Shown one piece after another: positions 26,268-34,196 of a stretch of 34,229 nucleotides of DNA. Both the position numbers and the translations under genes were made by a program. The stretch is from Desulfobacterales bacterium. Its GTDB lineage: Bacteria > Desulfobacterota > Desulfobacteria > Desulfobacterales > C00003060. The notes under the pieces were generated by a model that was not told where the DNA came from, searched no databases, and was given only the letters and a program-made list of their open reading frames with translations. The stretch is taken from assembly GCA_030616475.1 (NCBI GenBank), contig JAUWXF010000023.1, forward strand, positions 1 through 34,229, read 5' to 3'. Positions within the stretch are counted from its first letter, which is position 1, and the number at the start of each line of letters is the position of its first letter.

Positions 26268-26601
26268 AAGGGGGACGTCCGTAAATAAGTAACTAACTGC
26301 TCCTTATGAGCAAAAAAGCACTTGAGGATTGATCGTTGACCGCCTTTTTGTTTTTTGGAGTGAGTTTGGGGACATCTTTAGTTTTACAGTTTCTAAGTAA
26401 TCCTGTTAGAGCCGGTTCATGATGGCAAGAAAGTCGAAGATAGAGCAATTGAGCGTTGTATCGGACCCATGGAACCTCAAACTGAAACTTGTAAGACCGA
26501 AGGGCATTCCCTTTCTTGTCTATCTATTTTGTGTGGAATCATTCAGTAAAGCAAACGCGGCTTTTCGGCGTTCTGGAGTAAAATTAGCTTATGGAGAAAA
26601 G
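26268..26601. other. Repeat-filled intergenic stretch
   Basis: It contains GGGGACGTCCGTAAATAAGT (about 26268-26287), related to 5471-5500 and 27077-27105. The second copy of the dispersed repeat (26364-26454) follows. An open frame starting MMARKSKIEQL at 26419 runs into the lipoprotein gene, but codons 1-61 look like fused debris, not part of that protein. Confidence 0.45.
26364..26454 (+). repeat. Dispersed repeat, copy 2 of 3
   Basis: The most complete copy. It runs from GTTTGGGGACATCTTTAG to AAAGTCGAAGATAGAGCAAT and onward to 26454. The encoded MMARKSKIEQL continues open in this copy, in phase with the lipoprotein frame downstream, so translation from here would give an N-terminal extension. 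Confidence 0.7.
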
Positions 26602-27042
26602 GTGAAAAGATTCAAAATAGTACCTCTATTCTTGATAATCATCCTCCAGGCTGGATGTGGAACCATGGATAACACTCCCCAGAACAAAGTACTGGAAGAT
26701 AAAAGGCATATGTTTATCGGAACATGGGAGGGTAAACATGTGGATCGTGGAGGGAAATTATTGCGTACATGGATACAGAACCGTTCAGAAGATGGAACAT
26801 ACTCGATTATTTTTTTTCATCATACTGAAGAAGGGCTCTACAAATCCACACAGAAAGGTAAATGGTGGATTGAAGGTAATAGGTTTTACGAAATTGCACC
26901 TGATGTGATGAAAGAGCCTGACATATACCAATTCGAAATACTCAGTGAAAATGAAATTCGTTTCAGGAGTATTCTGACGGATTATGAGTTCATTGATAAG
27001 AGGATAGAATCTTTTCGGGATCATACAGGCGTTTGGTTTTGA
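26602..27042 (+). CDS. Small putative lipoprotein of unknown function
   Basis: A 146-aa protein starting at GTG 26602 with GGAG 6-7 nt upstream. The N-terminus KRFKIVPLFLIIILQAGC is a classic lipoprotein signal: basic start, hydrophobic core and lipobox LQAGC. The mature part (HMFIGTWEGKHVD, TYSIIFF, GKWWIEGNRFYEIAP) looks like an antiparallel beta, lipocalin-like fold. No family name can be given. I prefer this start over the ATG at 26419 because the signal peptide would otherwise be internal. It stands alone between repeats. Confidence 0.65.
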   Translation: MKRFKIVPLFLIIILQAGCGTMDNTPQNKVLEDKRHMFIGTWEGKHVDRGGKLLRTWIQNRSEDGTYSIIFFHHTEEGLYKSTQKGKWWIEGNRFYEIAPDVMKEPDIYQFEILSENEIRFRSILTDYEFIDKRIESFRDHTGVWF

Positions 27043-27230
27043 TGACCAGGGAGTTTGGGGGCGGGGACGGGGAGTTTGGGGACATTCATAAATAAATAAC
27101 TCAGTCAAGCAGTTGATAATTATTCTATTTGGCTATGCGTTCACCCCTGCTCACCGCGTAACGCACACCAGGTGCGTCAAAGGGGACACCGTGCAGAACT
27201 TGCTTGACGACTTGACTGGTTTGGAAATGT

Positions 27231-27303
27231 TGGGCCACTCTTTAGTTTTACAGTTTCTAAGTAATCCTTTTAGTGTCGGTTCATGATGGCAAGAAAGTCA
27301 AAG
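27231..27303 (+). repeat. Dispersed repeat, copy 3 of 3
   Basis: It contains CTTTAGTTTTACAGTTTCTA, AGTAATCCTTTTAG and CGGTTCATGATGGCAAGAAA, nearly identical to copies 1 and 2, after which similarity ends (AAAGTTTGATT). The preceding 27043-27230 holds GGGGACATTCATAAATAAAT (about 27077-27096), another member of the small repeat set, and no gene. Confidence 0.7.
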
Positions 27304-27446
27304 TTTGATTTTTCATACATTAATTGATGAAATAATCTATTGACCTCACAGGTGCTTATCTCTGATTGACCCACTATAAGCACTATGATATCCTCGTTTG
27401 CAGAAAAAGCGAATCCCTATCAATGACTCTATTCAGGAGGATATAA

Positions 27447-27548
27447 ATGGGAAAACCACGGGACACCAAGAAAGATGCTAAAAAGAAGCCAACTAAATCA
27501 GCAAAGGAAAAGAAGAAGGCGAAGCAGGATAAGAAGAAAGAGAAATAG
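27447..27548 (+). CDS. 33-aa lysine-rich protein
   Basis: An ATG at 27447 is preceded by a perfect AGGAGG at 27435-27440 (6 nt spacing). The product begins MGKPRDTKKDAKKKPTKSAK and ends KKKEK. About half of the residues are lysine, with no hydrophobic core. The KPRDTKKxxKKKPxKxxKEK pattern looks like a widespread group of tiny basic proteins of unknown function. It may bind nucleic acid or ribosomes; this is inferred from charge only. The ribosome binding site and codon phase make it a convincing gene. Confidence 0.75.
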   Translation: MGKPRDTKKDAKKKPTKSAKEKKKAKQDKKKEK

Positions 27549-27577
27549 TATTTGTAACTATAATTGCCTATTCGGAA

Positions 27578-27620
27578 CCGATTTAGGGTAAACTTACCCC
27601 TATTTTCGACCGAAAATCGG
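27578..27620. promoter_or_regulatory. Nested inverted repeats between the lysine-rich gene and hutW-like gene
   Basis: CCGATTT (27578-27584) pairs with AAATCGG (27614-27620), and inside it GGGTAA pairs with TTACCC (about 27586-27598). It could be a weak terminator for the small gene, or an operator or leader structure for the haem gene. There is no T-run at the end, so a terminator is not certain. Confidence 0.3.
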
Positions 27621-27651
27621 ATGTTGGTGAGGGGTCCAAAGTCACTACAAA

Positions 27652-28980
27652 ATGCATCCTGCTGACAACACACGTTTTCTAGCCAATGAAACTGATGATC
27701 CTCTCCGTGAGGCCTTTGATCGTAAAATGACTGTCCATGCTATGCCCAGGGGCGAATCAGTCCGGCCGGAGGAATTGCCCGGACTTTGGGCAGATGTAAT
27801 GTCTGACGGGCATAGCCTCCCGATGCGTTCGATTTATATCCACGTCCCTTTTTGTGAGGGCCATTGTCTTTTCTGTGGCTTCTATGAAAACGCTTATCGT
27901 TCGGATCTGGCCGAGCAATATGTGGAGGCCCTTATTCGGGAAATGGAACTTACGGCCGGGGCTCCTTTTATCCATGCCCGTCCGTTCCAGGCCGTCTACT
28001 TTGGTGGAGGCACACCAACCGCACTTTCTGCTGAATCACTCGCCAGGCTGGTCTCAACCGTTAAAACTCTTTTCCCCCTTGCCAACGATTGTGAAATCAC
28101 CCTTGAGGGACGGATCTACAATTTTACCAAAGAAAAGATCCAGGCTGCTTTGAGCGCCGGCGTAAATCGCTCTTCTCTGGGAGTGCAGACTTTCGATACC
28201 CAGATCAGAAAACGACTGGGCAGAAGAGACTCAAGGAAAAAGGTGATTGAGACCCTGACTTATATTCGTGACCTGGCAAAGGCGGTCACCATTATCGATT
28301 TGATTTATGGTTTACCAGAACAGTCGCTTGAAATATGGGAGGACGATATCCGGACCTTTCTATACCTTGAGCTTGATGGCTGTGACCTTTACCAGCTAAA
28401 TGTTTTCAAGGGGGGCCTCCTGGAGAAGTCGGTTGCTGCAGGTTCCTTGCCCAGACCGGCCACCCTGAGGGAACAGGCAGACTACTATGTTCGAGGCGTA
28501 GAGCTAATGCAAGCGGCACACTACCGCCGCCTTTCCATTACCCACTGGGCACGGACCAGCAGGGAAAGAAGTCTTTACAATCTTTTTTCCCGAGGCCGCA
28601 GCGACTGTGTGCCGCTTGGCTCAGGGGCCGGCGGCTGGCTCGGAGACTATTTCTTTTTTGTAGAAGGCCGACTGCAAGATTATTTAAGTGCAATCAAAGC
28701 TGGGAGAAAGCCTCTTTCCTTTGGTATGAGGCGCTCCGAAGGGGATTTCCTCTTCAGAGACATTTCCTACCAGATGGAACTCAGCTATTGCGACCTGAAG
28801 GCACTTTCCAAGCGCCATGACGTTGATCTTTTAGCCATCTTGGGGCCAATAATCTCGCAGTGGGAAAAAGTAGGTTTGGTCAAGCTTACAGATGACTGCC
28901 TTTACCTTACCAGGTCCGGAGAATTTTGGGAGGTCAATCTAGCCCAGATGCTCATAGATCGGCTCCAAGAAGTTCCGTAA
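27652..28980 (+). CDS. hutW: ChuW/HutW-type radical SAM haem-degrading methyltransferase-like protein
   Basis: A 442-aa radical SAM enzyme related to HemN. The 4Fe-4S motif CEGHCLFC gives CxxxCxxC at C68, C72 and C75; then follow YFGGGTPTALS, ITLEGRIYNF, SSLGVQTFD and DLIYGLPEQ. The segments ITHWARTSRERSLYN and LGSGAGGWLGDY, and the N-terminal DDPLREAFDRK, are distinctive for ChuW/HutW and not for coproporphyrinogen dehydrogenase. ChuW opens haem anaerobically and releases iron. No haem transporter genes are visible next to it, which is unusual for this family. The ATG at 27652 was used; a GAGGGG lies rather far upstream. Confidence 0.8.
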   Translation: MHPADNTRFLANETDDPLREAFDRKMTVHAMPRGESVRPEELPGLWADVMSDGHSLPMRSIYIHVPFCEGHCLFCGFYENAYRSDLAEQYVEALIREMELTAGAPFIHARPFQAVYFGGGTPTALSAESLARLVSTVKTLFPLANDCEITLEGRIYNFTKEKIQAALSAGVNRSSLGVQTFDTQIRKRLGRRDSRKKVIETLTYIRDLAKAVTIIDLIYGLPEQSLEIWEDDIRTFLYLELDGCDLYQLNVFKGGLLEKSVAAGSLPRPATLREQADYYVRGVELMQAAHYRRLSITHWARTSRERSLYNLFSRGRSDCVPLGSGAGGWLGDYFFFVEGRLQDYLSAIKAGRKPLSFGMRRSEGDFLFRDISYQMELSYCDLKALSKRHDVDLLAILGPIISQWEKVGLVKLTDDCLYLTRSGEFWEVNLAQMLIDRLQEVP

Positions 28981-28984
28981 GCCT

Positions 28985-29125
28985 ATGGGCACCAGTGACG
29001 ATACCCAATTTGCTGCCTTAACAATGTTGTCCTTTCACCTTAATGATGGATTCGATCCTGAGCACCTTGCTGAATCATTTTATATTTCCAGAAGGGGACA
29101 CTTTGGTCATGGATATCTTTTTTGA
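28985..29125 (+). CDS. Possible 46-aa ORF after the hutW-like gene
   Basis: It starts 4 bp after the hutW-like stop and encodes MGTSDDTQFAALTMLSFHLN and so on to a TGA at 29123-29125. It overlaps the next frame. There is no ribosome binding site and no family. Either a small companion or chance. Confidence 0.2.
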   Translation: MGTSDDTQFAALTMLSFHLNDGFDPEHLAESFYISRRGHFGHGYLF

Positions 29126-29297
29126 AGACCTATCTTACACCGAAAGCTCTATGGAAGAAGCAGAGGTTCTGGATTGGTACAAGATGTCTCCGGCAGAACG
29201 TTTTGTTGAATCTCAAAAACTATGGGAAGTATTTCTACTTTTTGGAGGGGATTATGGGGGCCAATGGGGGCCAATGGGGTCAAATCTTTCCTCTTGA
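29109..29297 (+). pseudogene. Truncated small hypothetical gene (WYKMSPAERF-type)
   Basis: The frame encodes MDIFFEDLSYTESSMEE, then LDWYKMSPAERFVESQKLWE and VFLLFGGDYG. The segment around SPAERFVESQKLWEVFL recalls small conserved proteins that continue after a LGGSLDPEPD-type stretch. Here the sequence after GGDYG changes into a GGGGGCCAAT duplication and repeat sequence, so the C-terminus is probably lost. Function unknown. Confidence 0.4.
29246..29283 (+). repeat. GGGGGCCAAT tandem repeat and GGGGTCAAA end
   Basis: The unit GGGGGCCAAT occurs twice in tandem followed by GGGGTCAAAT, where the truncated gene loses its reading sense. GGGGTCAAA is also the outer end of the element at 5162-5410. 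Confidence 0.5.
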
Positions 29298-29342
29298 CAA
29301 TTGGAGCACTTGGTCGCTCAATTCAGTGCCAACACGGGTGGC

Positions 29343-29449
29343 GGGGTCGCGTCTTCATTCTTGAAAAACCCTCTAATACGCCGGCTGTCGGCTCAAGGAG
29401 GAGCGCAGTCACGTTTTCGTGCATGCGTCAAGAATGAAGACGCGACCCC
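29343..29449. mobile_element. REP/MITE-like element with perfect 22-bp inverted ends
   Basis: GGGGTCGCGTCTTCATTC (29343 onward, arm to 29364) and its exact inverted copy at 29428-29449 enclose 63 bp that includes GCCGGCTGTCGGC and CACGTTTTCGTG small palindromes. It has no coding capacity. The GGGTCGCGTCT ends recall repeat ends mobilised by REP-associated tyrosine transposases; a partial relative, GGGTCGCGTCTACA, lies at about 25628. It sits just beyond the 3' end of the minus-strand gene that follows. Confidence 0.8.
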
Positions 29450-29458
29450 TCGTCTCTT

Positions 29459-29788
29459 CTATTCACCACGTTTGATTCGCCGTGCATAATACCGCAGTCT
29501 TGAAGGACTCAGACTCAAGAACAAGCACAAAGTAAATCCCAAAGGATGTTTCAAAGCACTAACGGTGTTTGCCTTGATCTCCCTCCAGAACCACGATCTG
29601 GCTTTATCTCTAAGGTGATATAGTTCGTGCTCCAGTACAAATTTCTTTACGCAATTCGGGAGGTCCTTTCGGACATAGGCCACCTGAGTCTTTGGAACAG
29701 CATAACCGAATCGAGGGTGAAGTTCCTCTTTCGACGTATATGCGACTCCCGGTTCGATCCTATCAGGCTTAGCGCCTCTTCGGCTCAT
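29459..29788 (-). CDS. Small HExxH putative metallopeptidase-like protein
   Basis: A 109-aa protein with a zinc-protease-like helix VLEHELYHLRDK (H54, E55, H58) and a preceding YAVPKTQVAYVRKDLP. A moderately hydrophobic segment, GFTLCLFLSLSPSRLRYY, lies near the C-terminus. It resembles short M48/M78-like hypothetical proteins, but no third ligand can be fixed. It lies 33 bp downstream of purQ on the same strand, so it may be cotranscribed. Function unknown. Confidence 0.55.
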   Translation of the reverse strand: MSRRGAKPDRIEPGVAYTSKEELHPRFGYAVPKTQVAYVRKDLPNCVKKFVLEHELYHLRDKARSWFWREIKANTVSALKHPLGFTLCLFLSLSPSRLRYYARRIKRGE

Positions 29789-29821
29789 GCTGCGATTTTA
29801 TCATGACGTTTGACAGTTCCT

Positions 29822-30691
29822 TCAAACTGCTATACGGTTTTCCCTTATGTAGTCAACTCCGTTCTTCATGATCCGGACGCCCGCCGTTAGCTCAGGATGG
29901 ATCGATTGACCTCGCCGCTTCATGGATTCTTTCATGCGGGTCCAATCTGGATGATTGGTCCAGTGATTAAAGGCCTCAGGGTGGGGCATCAGACCGAAGA
30001 TGCGGCCGGTCGAATCACATATCCCGGCAATGTCATGGACTGAGCCGTTGGGATTGAACGGGAATTGTCCCTGTGCAGGCTCTCCCTGAGGGGTAGCATA
30101 CTGGTAAACCACCTGCCCATTATCAATCAGGCGTTTGATCACCTCAGGAGATGCATAGAATTTCCCTTCACCGTGCCGTATGGGAAGCTCTATCCGGCCC
30201 ACCCCTTTGGTGAAAACACAAGGGGAGCCCGGTGCTCCCACAAGGGTCACCCAGTCGTCCCTGAAATTTCCACAATCGTTGAACGTGAGGGCAACGTGTC
30301 GTGTCCTATAATCCCCGTCAAAACCGGGAAGAAGCCCCAGATTCACGAGGGCCTGAAATCCGTTACAGATTCCTAGAATAAGCTTTCCTTCCCCTATGAA
30401 TTCGAAAAGCGCCTCACCGGTGTCGGATCTGAGGCGCACCGCTTCAAGCACGCCGGCCCCATGGTCATCGCCCCAGCTAAAGCCCCCGTCAAGCACAAGG
30501 ATGTCATAGTCTTTGAGGGAGGTTTCTCCTGAAATAAGGGCGTTGATATGAACGCGGGTCGAGACCGCCCCGGCCAGATCAAAGGCATAGGCAGTTTCGT
30601 AGTCGCAGTTGATGCCATAACCGGTGAGTACCATGACATGGACGGTTTTGCCGTGTGTATCACTGCGTGTCATGTGGAAATTGTCCACCAT
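29822..30691 (-). CDS. purQ: Phosphoribosylformylglycinamidine synthase glutaminase subunit PurQ
   Basis: A 289-aa class I glutamine amidotransferase that supplies ammonia to PurL in purine synthesis (FGAR to FGAM). Visible: VLTGYGINCDYETAYAF, DGGFSWGDD, the nucleophile C109 in LGICNGFQ, and H237/E239 in LMPHPEAF. The length is nearer to the longer PurQ seen with fused PurS-PurL than to the short Bacillus form (about 227). I chose the ATG at 30691 because GAGGG lies 5 nt upstream. The longer frame to 30757 reads through palindromic repeat DNA. Confidence 0.9.
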   Translation of the reverse strand: MVDNFHMTRSDTHGKTVHVMVLTGYGINCDYETAYAFDLAGAVSTRVHINALISGETSLKDYDILVLDGGFSWGDDHGAGVLEAVRLRSDTGEALFEFIGEGKLILGICNGFQALVNLGLLPGFDGDYRTRHVALTFNDCGNFRDDWVTLVGAPGSPCVFTKGVGRIELPIRHGEGKFYASPEVIKRLIDNGQVVYQYATPQGEPAQGQFPFNPNGSVHDIAGICDSTGRIFGLMPHPEAFNHWTNHPDWTRMKESMKRRGQSIHPELTAGVRIMKNGVDYIRENRIAV

Positions 30692-30721
30692 GTAACCCTC
30701 ACACGCCGAAACAAAAAAATA

Positions 30722-30930
30722 ATCACGAAAACGCGAAAACTTGAAAGCACGAAACAAGATAAAAAGAGAAACCCTGGCCCAGACCTGGCTAACAGACTAT
30801 GTGCTTGTATATATAGTGTGCGCCGGGGCACGCTGTATTTTTTCGTGTTTTCGTTCTTTCGTGTTTTCGTGATAGTTTTGATAATCTTCTGCCACAAAAG
30901 GCACGAATCTCATTATTAAGCGCCTAACTG
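30722..30930. repeat. CACGAAAA palindromic repeat between purL and purQ
   Basis: The arms 30722-30754 and 30841-30873 are inverted repeats with about 6 mismatches in 33 (ATCACGAAAACGCG at left, TTTTCGTGAT at right). They are followed by GATAATCTTCTGCC and the tail CATTATTAAGCGCCTAACTG (30911-30930). The same design is seen at 7028-7190 and 33973-34196. It lies in the transcribed spacer of the pur operon and could form a long mRNA hairpin. Confidence 0.7.
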
Positions 30931-30936
30931 TGGCTC

Positions 30937-33933
30937 TCATATCAGTTGTCCAAAAGGCCGTTTCCAGGCCGCCTTCAACTCGGAGACCGGCACGCGGATA
31001 ATCGGCTTCCCGCCCAGGCCGTTGATTGCGAAATCGATCCCGCTTGAGACACTGCCGACACAAGCGTAAGGCAAATCGCCAAAAAGGGATTCAAAGGAAG
31101 CACGGTTGGTAGGGTCAATGGTTACGATGAATCGGCCAAGGGTCTCTGAATAAAGGATCACATGGTTTTCTTCGGCCTCTACCCTTGGTACCAAAGAAAG
31201 ATCAATATCCATGCCCAGGCCGCCCCCCATGGCCACTAAGGCCAGGTGCACCCCCAGTCCCCCGCGGTAGATGCCGTGGCAAGATGCCACCAGCTTTTCC
31301 TGGATGGCTCGACTCAAGGCTCGATAGAGTTTCATCGAGGACTCGGGCAGGAGTTCAGGCACGCTCAGCCCTACATATCCGAAGTGTTCGTAGTATTCAG
31401 ATGCGCCCAACTCATTTCTGGTTTCACCGAGCACATAGACAAGGTCGCCGGCAAGCTTGCAGTCCATGGTGACACAGCGGGTAATGTCTGAAATAACACT
31501 GGTGCAGGAAAATTGCAGTGTGGGCAGCGCAGAGACCTTGTGGGTCTCACCGTATCGGCCCTTGAGGTGGCCGTCTATGTACATGCTGTCTTTTCCTGAA
31601 AGGAGCGGCATTCCGTAAGCCGTGCAAACATCCCTCAAGGCCCGGTTGGCCCGGACAAGTTGTGCAGCCTTATACTTGCCGTCCGGATTGTCGATCGGGT
31701 CATACTGCACGGTGGGCCAGCAAAAATTGTCCACGCCACCAATATGGTCCGGGTCCCCACCCACGGCCACTACGCGCCGCACCGCCTCATCAATGGTGCA
31801 GGCCGCCATGTGGTAGGTGTCGATCTGGGAATAGGTTGGCAGCAGGGCCTGGGCCGCAGCCAGCCCCTCCAGGGACTCCAGCACAGGCCGGATGACAACC
31901 GCATCGCTGATTACATCACGATCCTTTCCAACAAGGGGCTTGATGACGCTTGTACCTTGCACCTCATGGTCGTACTGCCGGATGATCCACTCCTTCGAGC
32001 AGATATTGGGCCTGGAAAGGAGATCGAGGAGCAAACCCGAGGCATCGTCCGGCCCGGCGAGCACGGGCTCAAAAAGCCCTCGCATCTCCGGAGGTGTCCA
32101 TTCGGCCTCAAAGGTCCACTGGGGAAACTGCGAGGCCAGAAGATCGATATCTACATAGGCACACGTCTGACCTTCATAGGTGATATGGAGTTTGCCGGAG
32201 TCCGTATAGTGACCGATGACTGTTGATTCCACTGCGTGTTTTTCGGAAAGGGCCATGAATCGTTGGCGATGTTCCGCCTTGATGGCAACTGTCATGCGCT
32301 CCTGGGATTCGGAAACCCAGATTTCCCACTGGTCCAGACCCTCGTACTTTAGAGGGACCTTCTCAAGCTCAACCACACACCCGTTGCTGAACCGGGCCGA
32401 TTCCCCGATAGATGAGGAGAGGCCACCACCCCCGTTATCCGTGATAAAGGCAATGAGCCCCTCATCACGCGCCTCCAGGAGAAAATCGTGCATCTTTTTT
32501 TGCGTGTAAGGATCTCCAATCTGCACATGACCTGCGGGGGTATCGGCAGAGAAGCTCTCGGATGCCGCGGTCACACCGTGGATACCGTCCTTTCCCACAC
32601 GGCCCCCACACATAACGATCAGATCATTAGGGGACGTGGTCTTGTTTTCGGATGCCTCTCCTTTGATCTGCGAGGGCATCAGGCCGATGGCAGTGACAAA
32701 GACCAAGCACTTCCCCAGGTATCCTTCGTGAAACCAGACCTGTCCATAAGGGGTGGGGATGCCGCTCTTGTTGCCGCCGTCGCGCACCCCTTCGATGACG
32801 CCATCCAGGAGACGTTTGGGATGAAGCTGGGGTTTGAGCCCCCCCTGATAGTCCCGGGGCCCAACACAGTATCCGTACATCCCCATGATCAACCTGGAGC
32901 CTTTGCCCGTTCCCATGGGGTCCCGGTAGACCCCGACAATCCCGGTGATGGCCCCCCCGTAGGCCTCCATATTGGACGGGGAGTTGTGGGTTTCGCCGGT
33001 GATCACATAGTGGTAGTCATCGTTAAAGCGGCCGACGCCCGCATTGTCCCAGAGGACTGAGATCACCCAGGGCTTTTGCTTTTGAACGGCCAGGGTAGGG
33101 GCTTCGATACAGGTCGCGAAGAGGTTGTCCATAACCTCGGTTTTGCCCGTGGCAAGGTCGCGGTAGTGGAACAGGCCCTTAAAGGTGTTGTGGTTGCAGT
33201 GATCGCTTCTGGCCTGGGAGATGTATTCCAGCTCAACATCGGTGGGGGCTGAAAGACCGAAGGCCCGGCGCTCTGCCAGCACATTATCTCTGAGAAAATA
33301 GGCCCGAATCGCAGGGACGTCATTTGGGTTCAGGGCCAGGCCGCGCTCCTTGCTGACGCGCATGAGGGCTTCGTCGCTATGGATAGGGATCACAGTGACG
33401 GTCGGTTTATGATCCAGGCGCACTTTCGGGATGATGATCCCGATACCAGTCTCCGGGTGCCAATCCTTTTTGGAAAAGACCTTATGCTGCTGGATAATGT
33501 CGTTGGCGAGAAGCTCCCGGGCGATGCGGTCTGCATCGTCAACAGTGAGGTTGCCACCCTTCAGATAATACCTTTTTGAGGTGTAGATCGCCTCGTGCGG
33601 TTTCAAACGGATACGAAGAAGGTCCTCCACCGCCTCTGCGGCCGTGCTTCCTGGATTGTCCCGCACCCCGGGCCGGTAGCCCACCCACAGAACCGAGTCG
33701 AAATCGACGGCCAAGGGTTTGTAAGAGGAAATCTGGGTGACGGGATTGGTAAAGATCTCTGTTCGGATGACTTCAAGCTGATCCGCGCTGAGGTCAATAT
33801 CGATGGTAAGAATGGAGACCGTGCGAACCGACTCAAGATCCAATCCAAAATAGTCGTTCGCCTTCCTGCAAATGGCAGCCCCTTCGGCATCAAAAAGATT
33901 GGGTTTCAGGGTGATTTCCAGGCGGGCAGGCAT
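30937..33933 (-). CDS. purL: Phosphoribosylformylglycinamidine synthase, fused PurS-PurL
   Basis: A 998-aa FGAM synthase. Residues 1-160 contain PurS-like sequence, apparently in two repeats (LEITLKPNLFDAEG ..., GVRDNPGSTAAEAVEDLL ...). They are followed by the PurL synthase body with RSDHCNHNTF (about 242-251), ETHNSPS (314-320), TDNGGGGLSSSIGE and GKDSMYID. The class I glutaminase domain of large PurL (about 1300 aa) is absent and supplied by the separate purQ downstream. This PurS-PurL arrangement is seen in some deltaproteobacterial-type lineages. A housekeeping gene marking the edge of the accessory region. There is no clear ribosome binding site before the ATG. Confidence 0.93.
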   Translation of the reverse strand: MPARLEITLKPNLFDAEGAAICRKANDYFGLDLESVRTVSILTIDIDLSADQLEVIRTEIFTNPVTQISSYKPLAVDFDSVLWVGYRPGVRDNPGSTAAEAVEDLLRIRLKPHEAIYTSKRYYLKGGNLTVDDADRIARELLANDIIQQHKVFSKKDWHPETGIGIIIPKVRLDHKPTVTVIPIHSDEALMRVSKERGLALNPNDVPAIRAYFLRDNVLAERRAFGLSAPTDVELEYISQARSDHCNHNTFKGLFHYRDLATGKTEVMDNLFATCIEAPTLAVQKQKPWVISVLWDNAGVGRFNDDYHYVITGETHNSPSNMEAYGGAITGIVGVYRDPMGTGKGSRLIMGMYGYCVGPRDYQGGLKPQLHPKRLLDGVIEGVRDGGNKSGIPTPYGQVWFHEGYLGKCLVFVTAIGLMPSQIKGEASENKTTSPNDLIVMCGGRVGKDGIHGVTAASESFSADTPAGHVQIGDPYTQKKMHDFLLEARDEGLIAFITDNGGGGLSSSIGESARFSNGCVVELEKVPLKYEGLDQWEIWVSESQERMTVAIKAEHRQRFMALSEKHAVESTVIGHYTDSGKLHITYEGQTCAYVDIDLLASQFPQWTFEAEWTPPEMRGLFEPVLAGPDDASGLLLDLLSRPNICSKEWIIRQYDHEVQGTSVIKPLVGKDRDVISDAVVIRPVLESLEGLAAAQALLPTYSQIDTYHMAACTIDEAVRRVVAVGGDPDHIGGVDNFCWPTVQYDPIDNPDGKYKAAQLVRANRALRDVCTAYGMPLLSGKDSMYIDGHLKGRYGETHKVSALPTLQFSCTSVISDITRCVTMDCKLAGDLVYVLGETRNELGASEYYEHFGYVGLSVPELLPESSMKLYRALSRAIQEKLVASCHGIYRGGLGVHLALVAMGGGLGMDIDLSLVPRVEAEENHVILYSETLGRFIVTIDPTNRASFESLFGDLPYACVGSVSSGIDFAINGLGGKPIIRVPVSELKAAWKRPFGQLI

Positions 33934-33972
33934 AAGAAATGTCTATCAGAAAACCCTAACCCAGATAAACTG

Positions 33973-34196
33973 GAAATCCGAAGCACGAAATCCGAAATCC
34001 GAAACAAATTCAAAATACGAATGTTCGAATGTCCAAAACATGGAATCTGAGATACTTGACATAATCATGGCTGTGCATTCAGTTTTGGTCATTTGAATTT
34101 TTAAAATTGAAAGTTTGTTTCGAATTTCGATATTCGGATTTCGGATTTATTTTCTCCCATAAAAAATACGAATTTCACAATTAACGGGCTAAAGTG
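33973..34196. repeat. ATCCGAAATCCGAA long palindrome upstream of purL
   Basis: The left arm 33973-34039 (tandem ATCCGAA units, ending TGTCCAAAAC) and right arm 34082-34149 (GTTTTGGTCA ... TTCGGATTTCGGATTTA) are imperfect inverted repeats of about 68 bp. They are followed by the tail TCACAATTAACGGGCTAAAG at 34175-34194. The fragment at 1-129 matches the right half. No gene is seen between here and the window end. Confidence 0.65.

Noticed and set aside
27652-28980. Oxygen-independent coproporphyrinogen III oxidase (HemN)
   Set aside because: WARTSRERSLYN and GSGAGGW segments and the N-terminus fit ChuW/HutW better than HemN.
31660-33060. Several plus-strand open frames of 100-190 codons
   Set aside because: They are shadows of the purL coding sequence, which is clear on the minus strand.
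33973-34149. CRISPR array from tandem ATCCGAA units
   Set aside because: The units are 7-8 bp with no spacers of uniform length, and the arms are inverted; it is a palindromic repeat.
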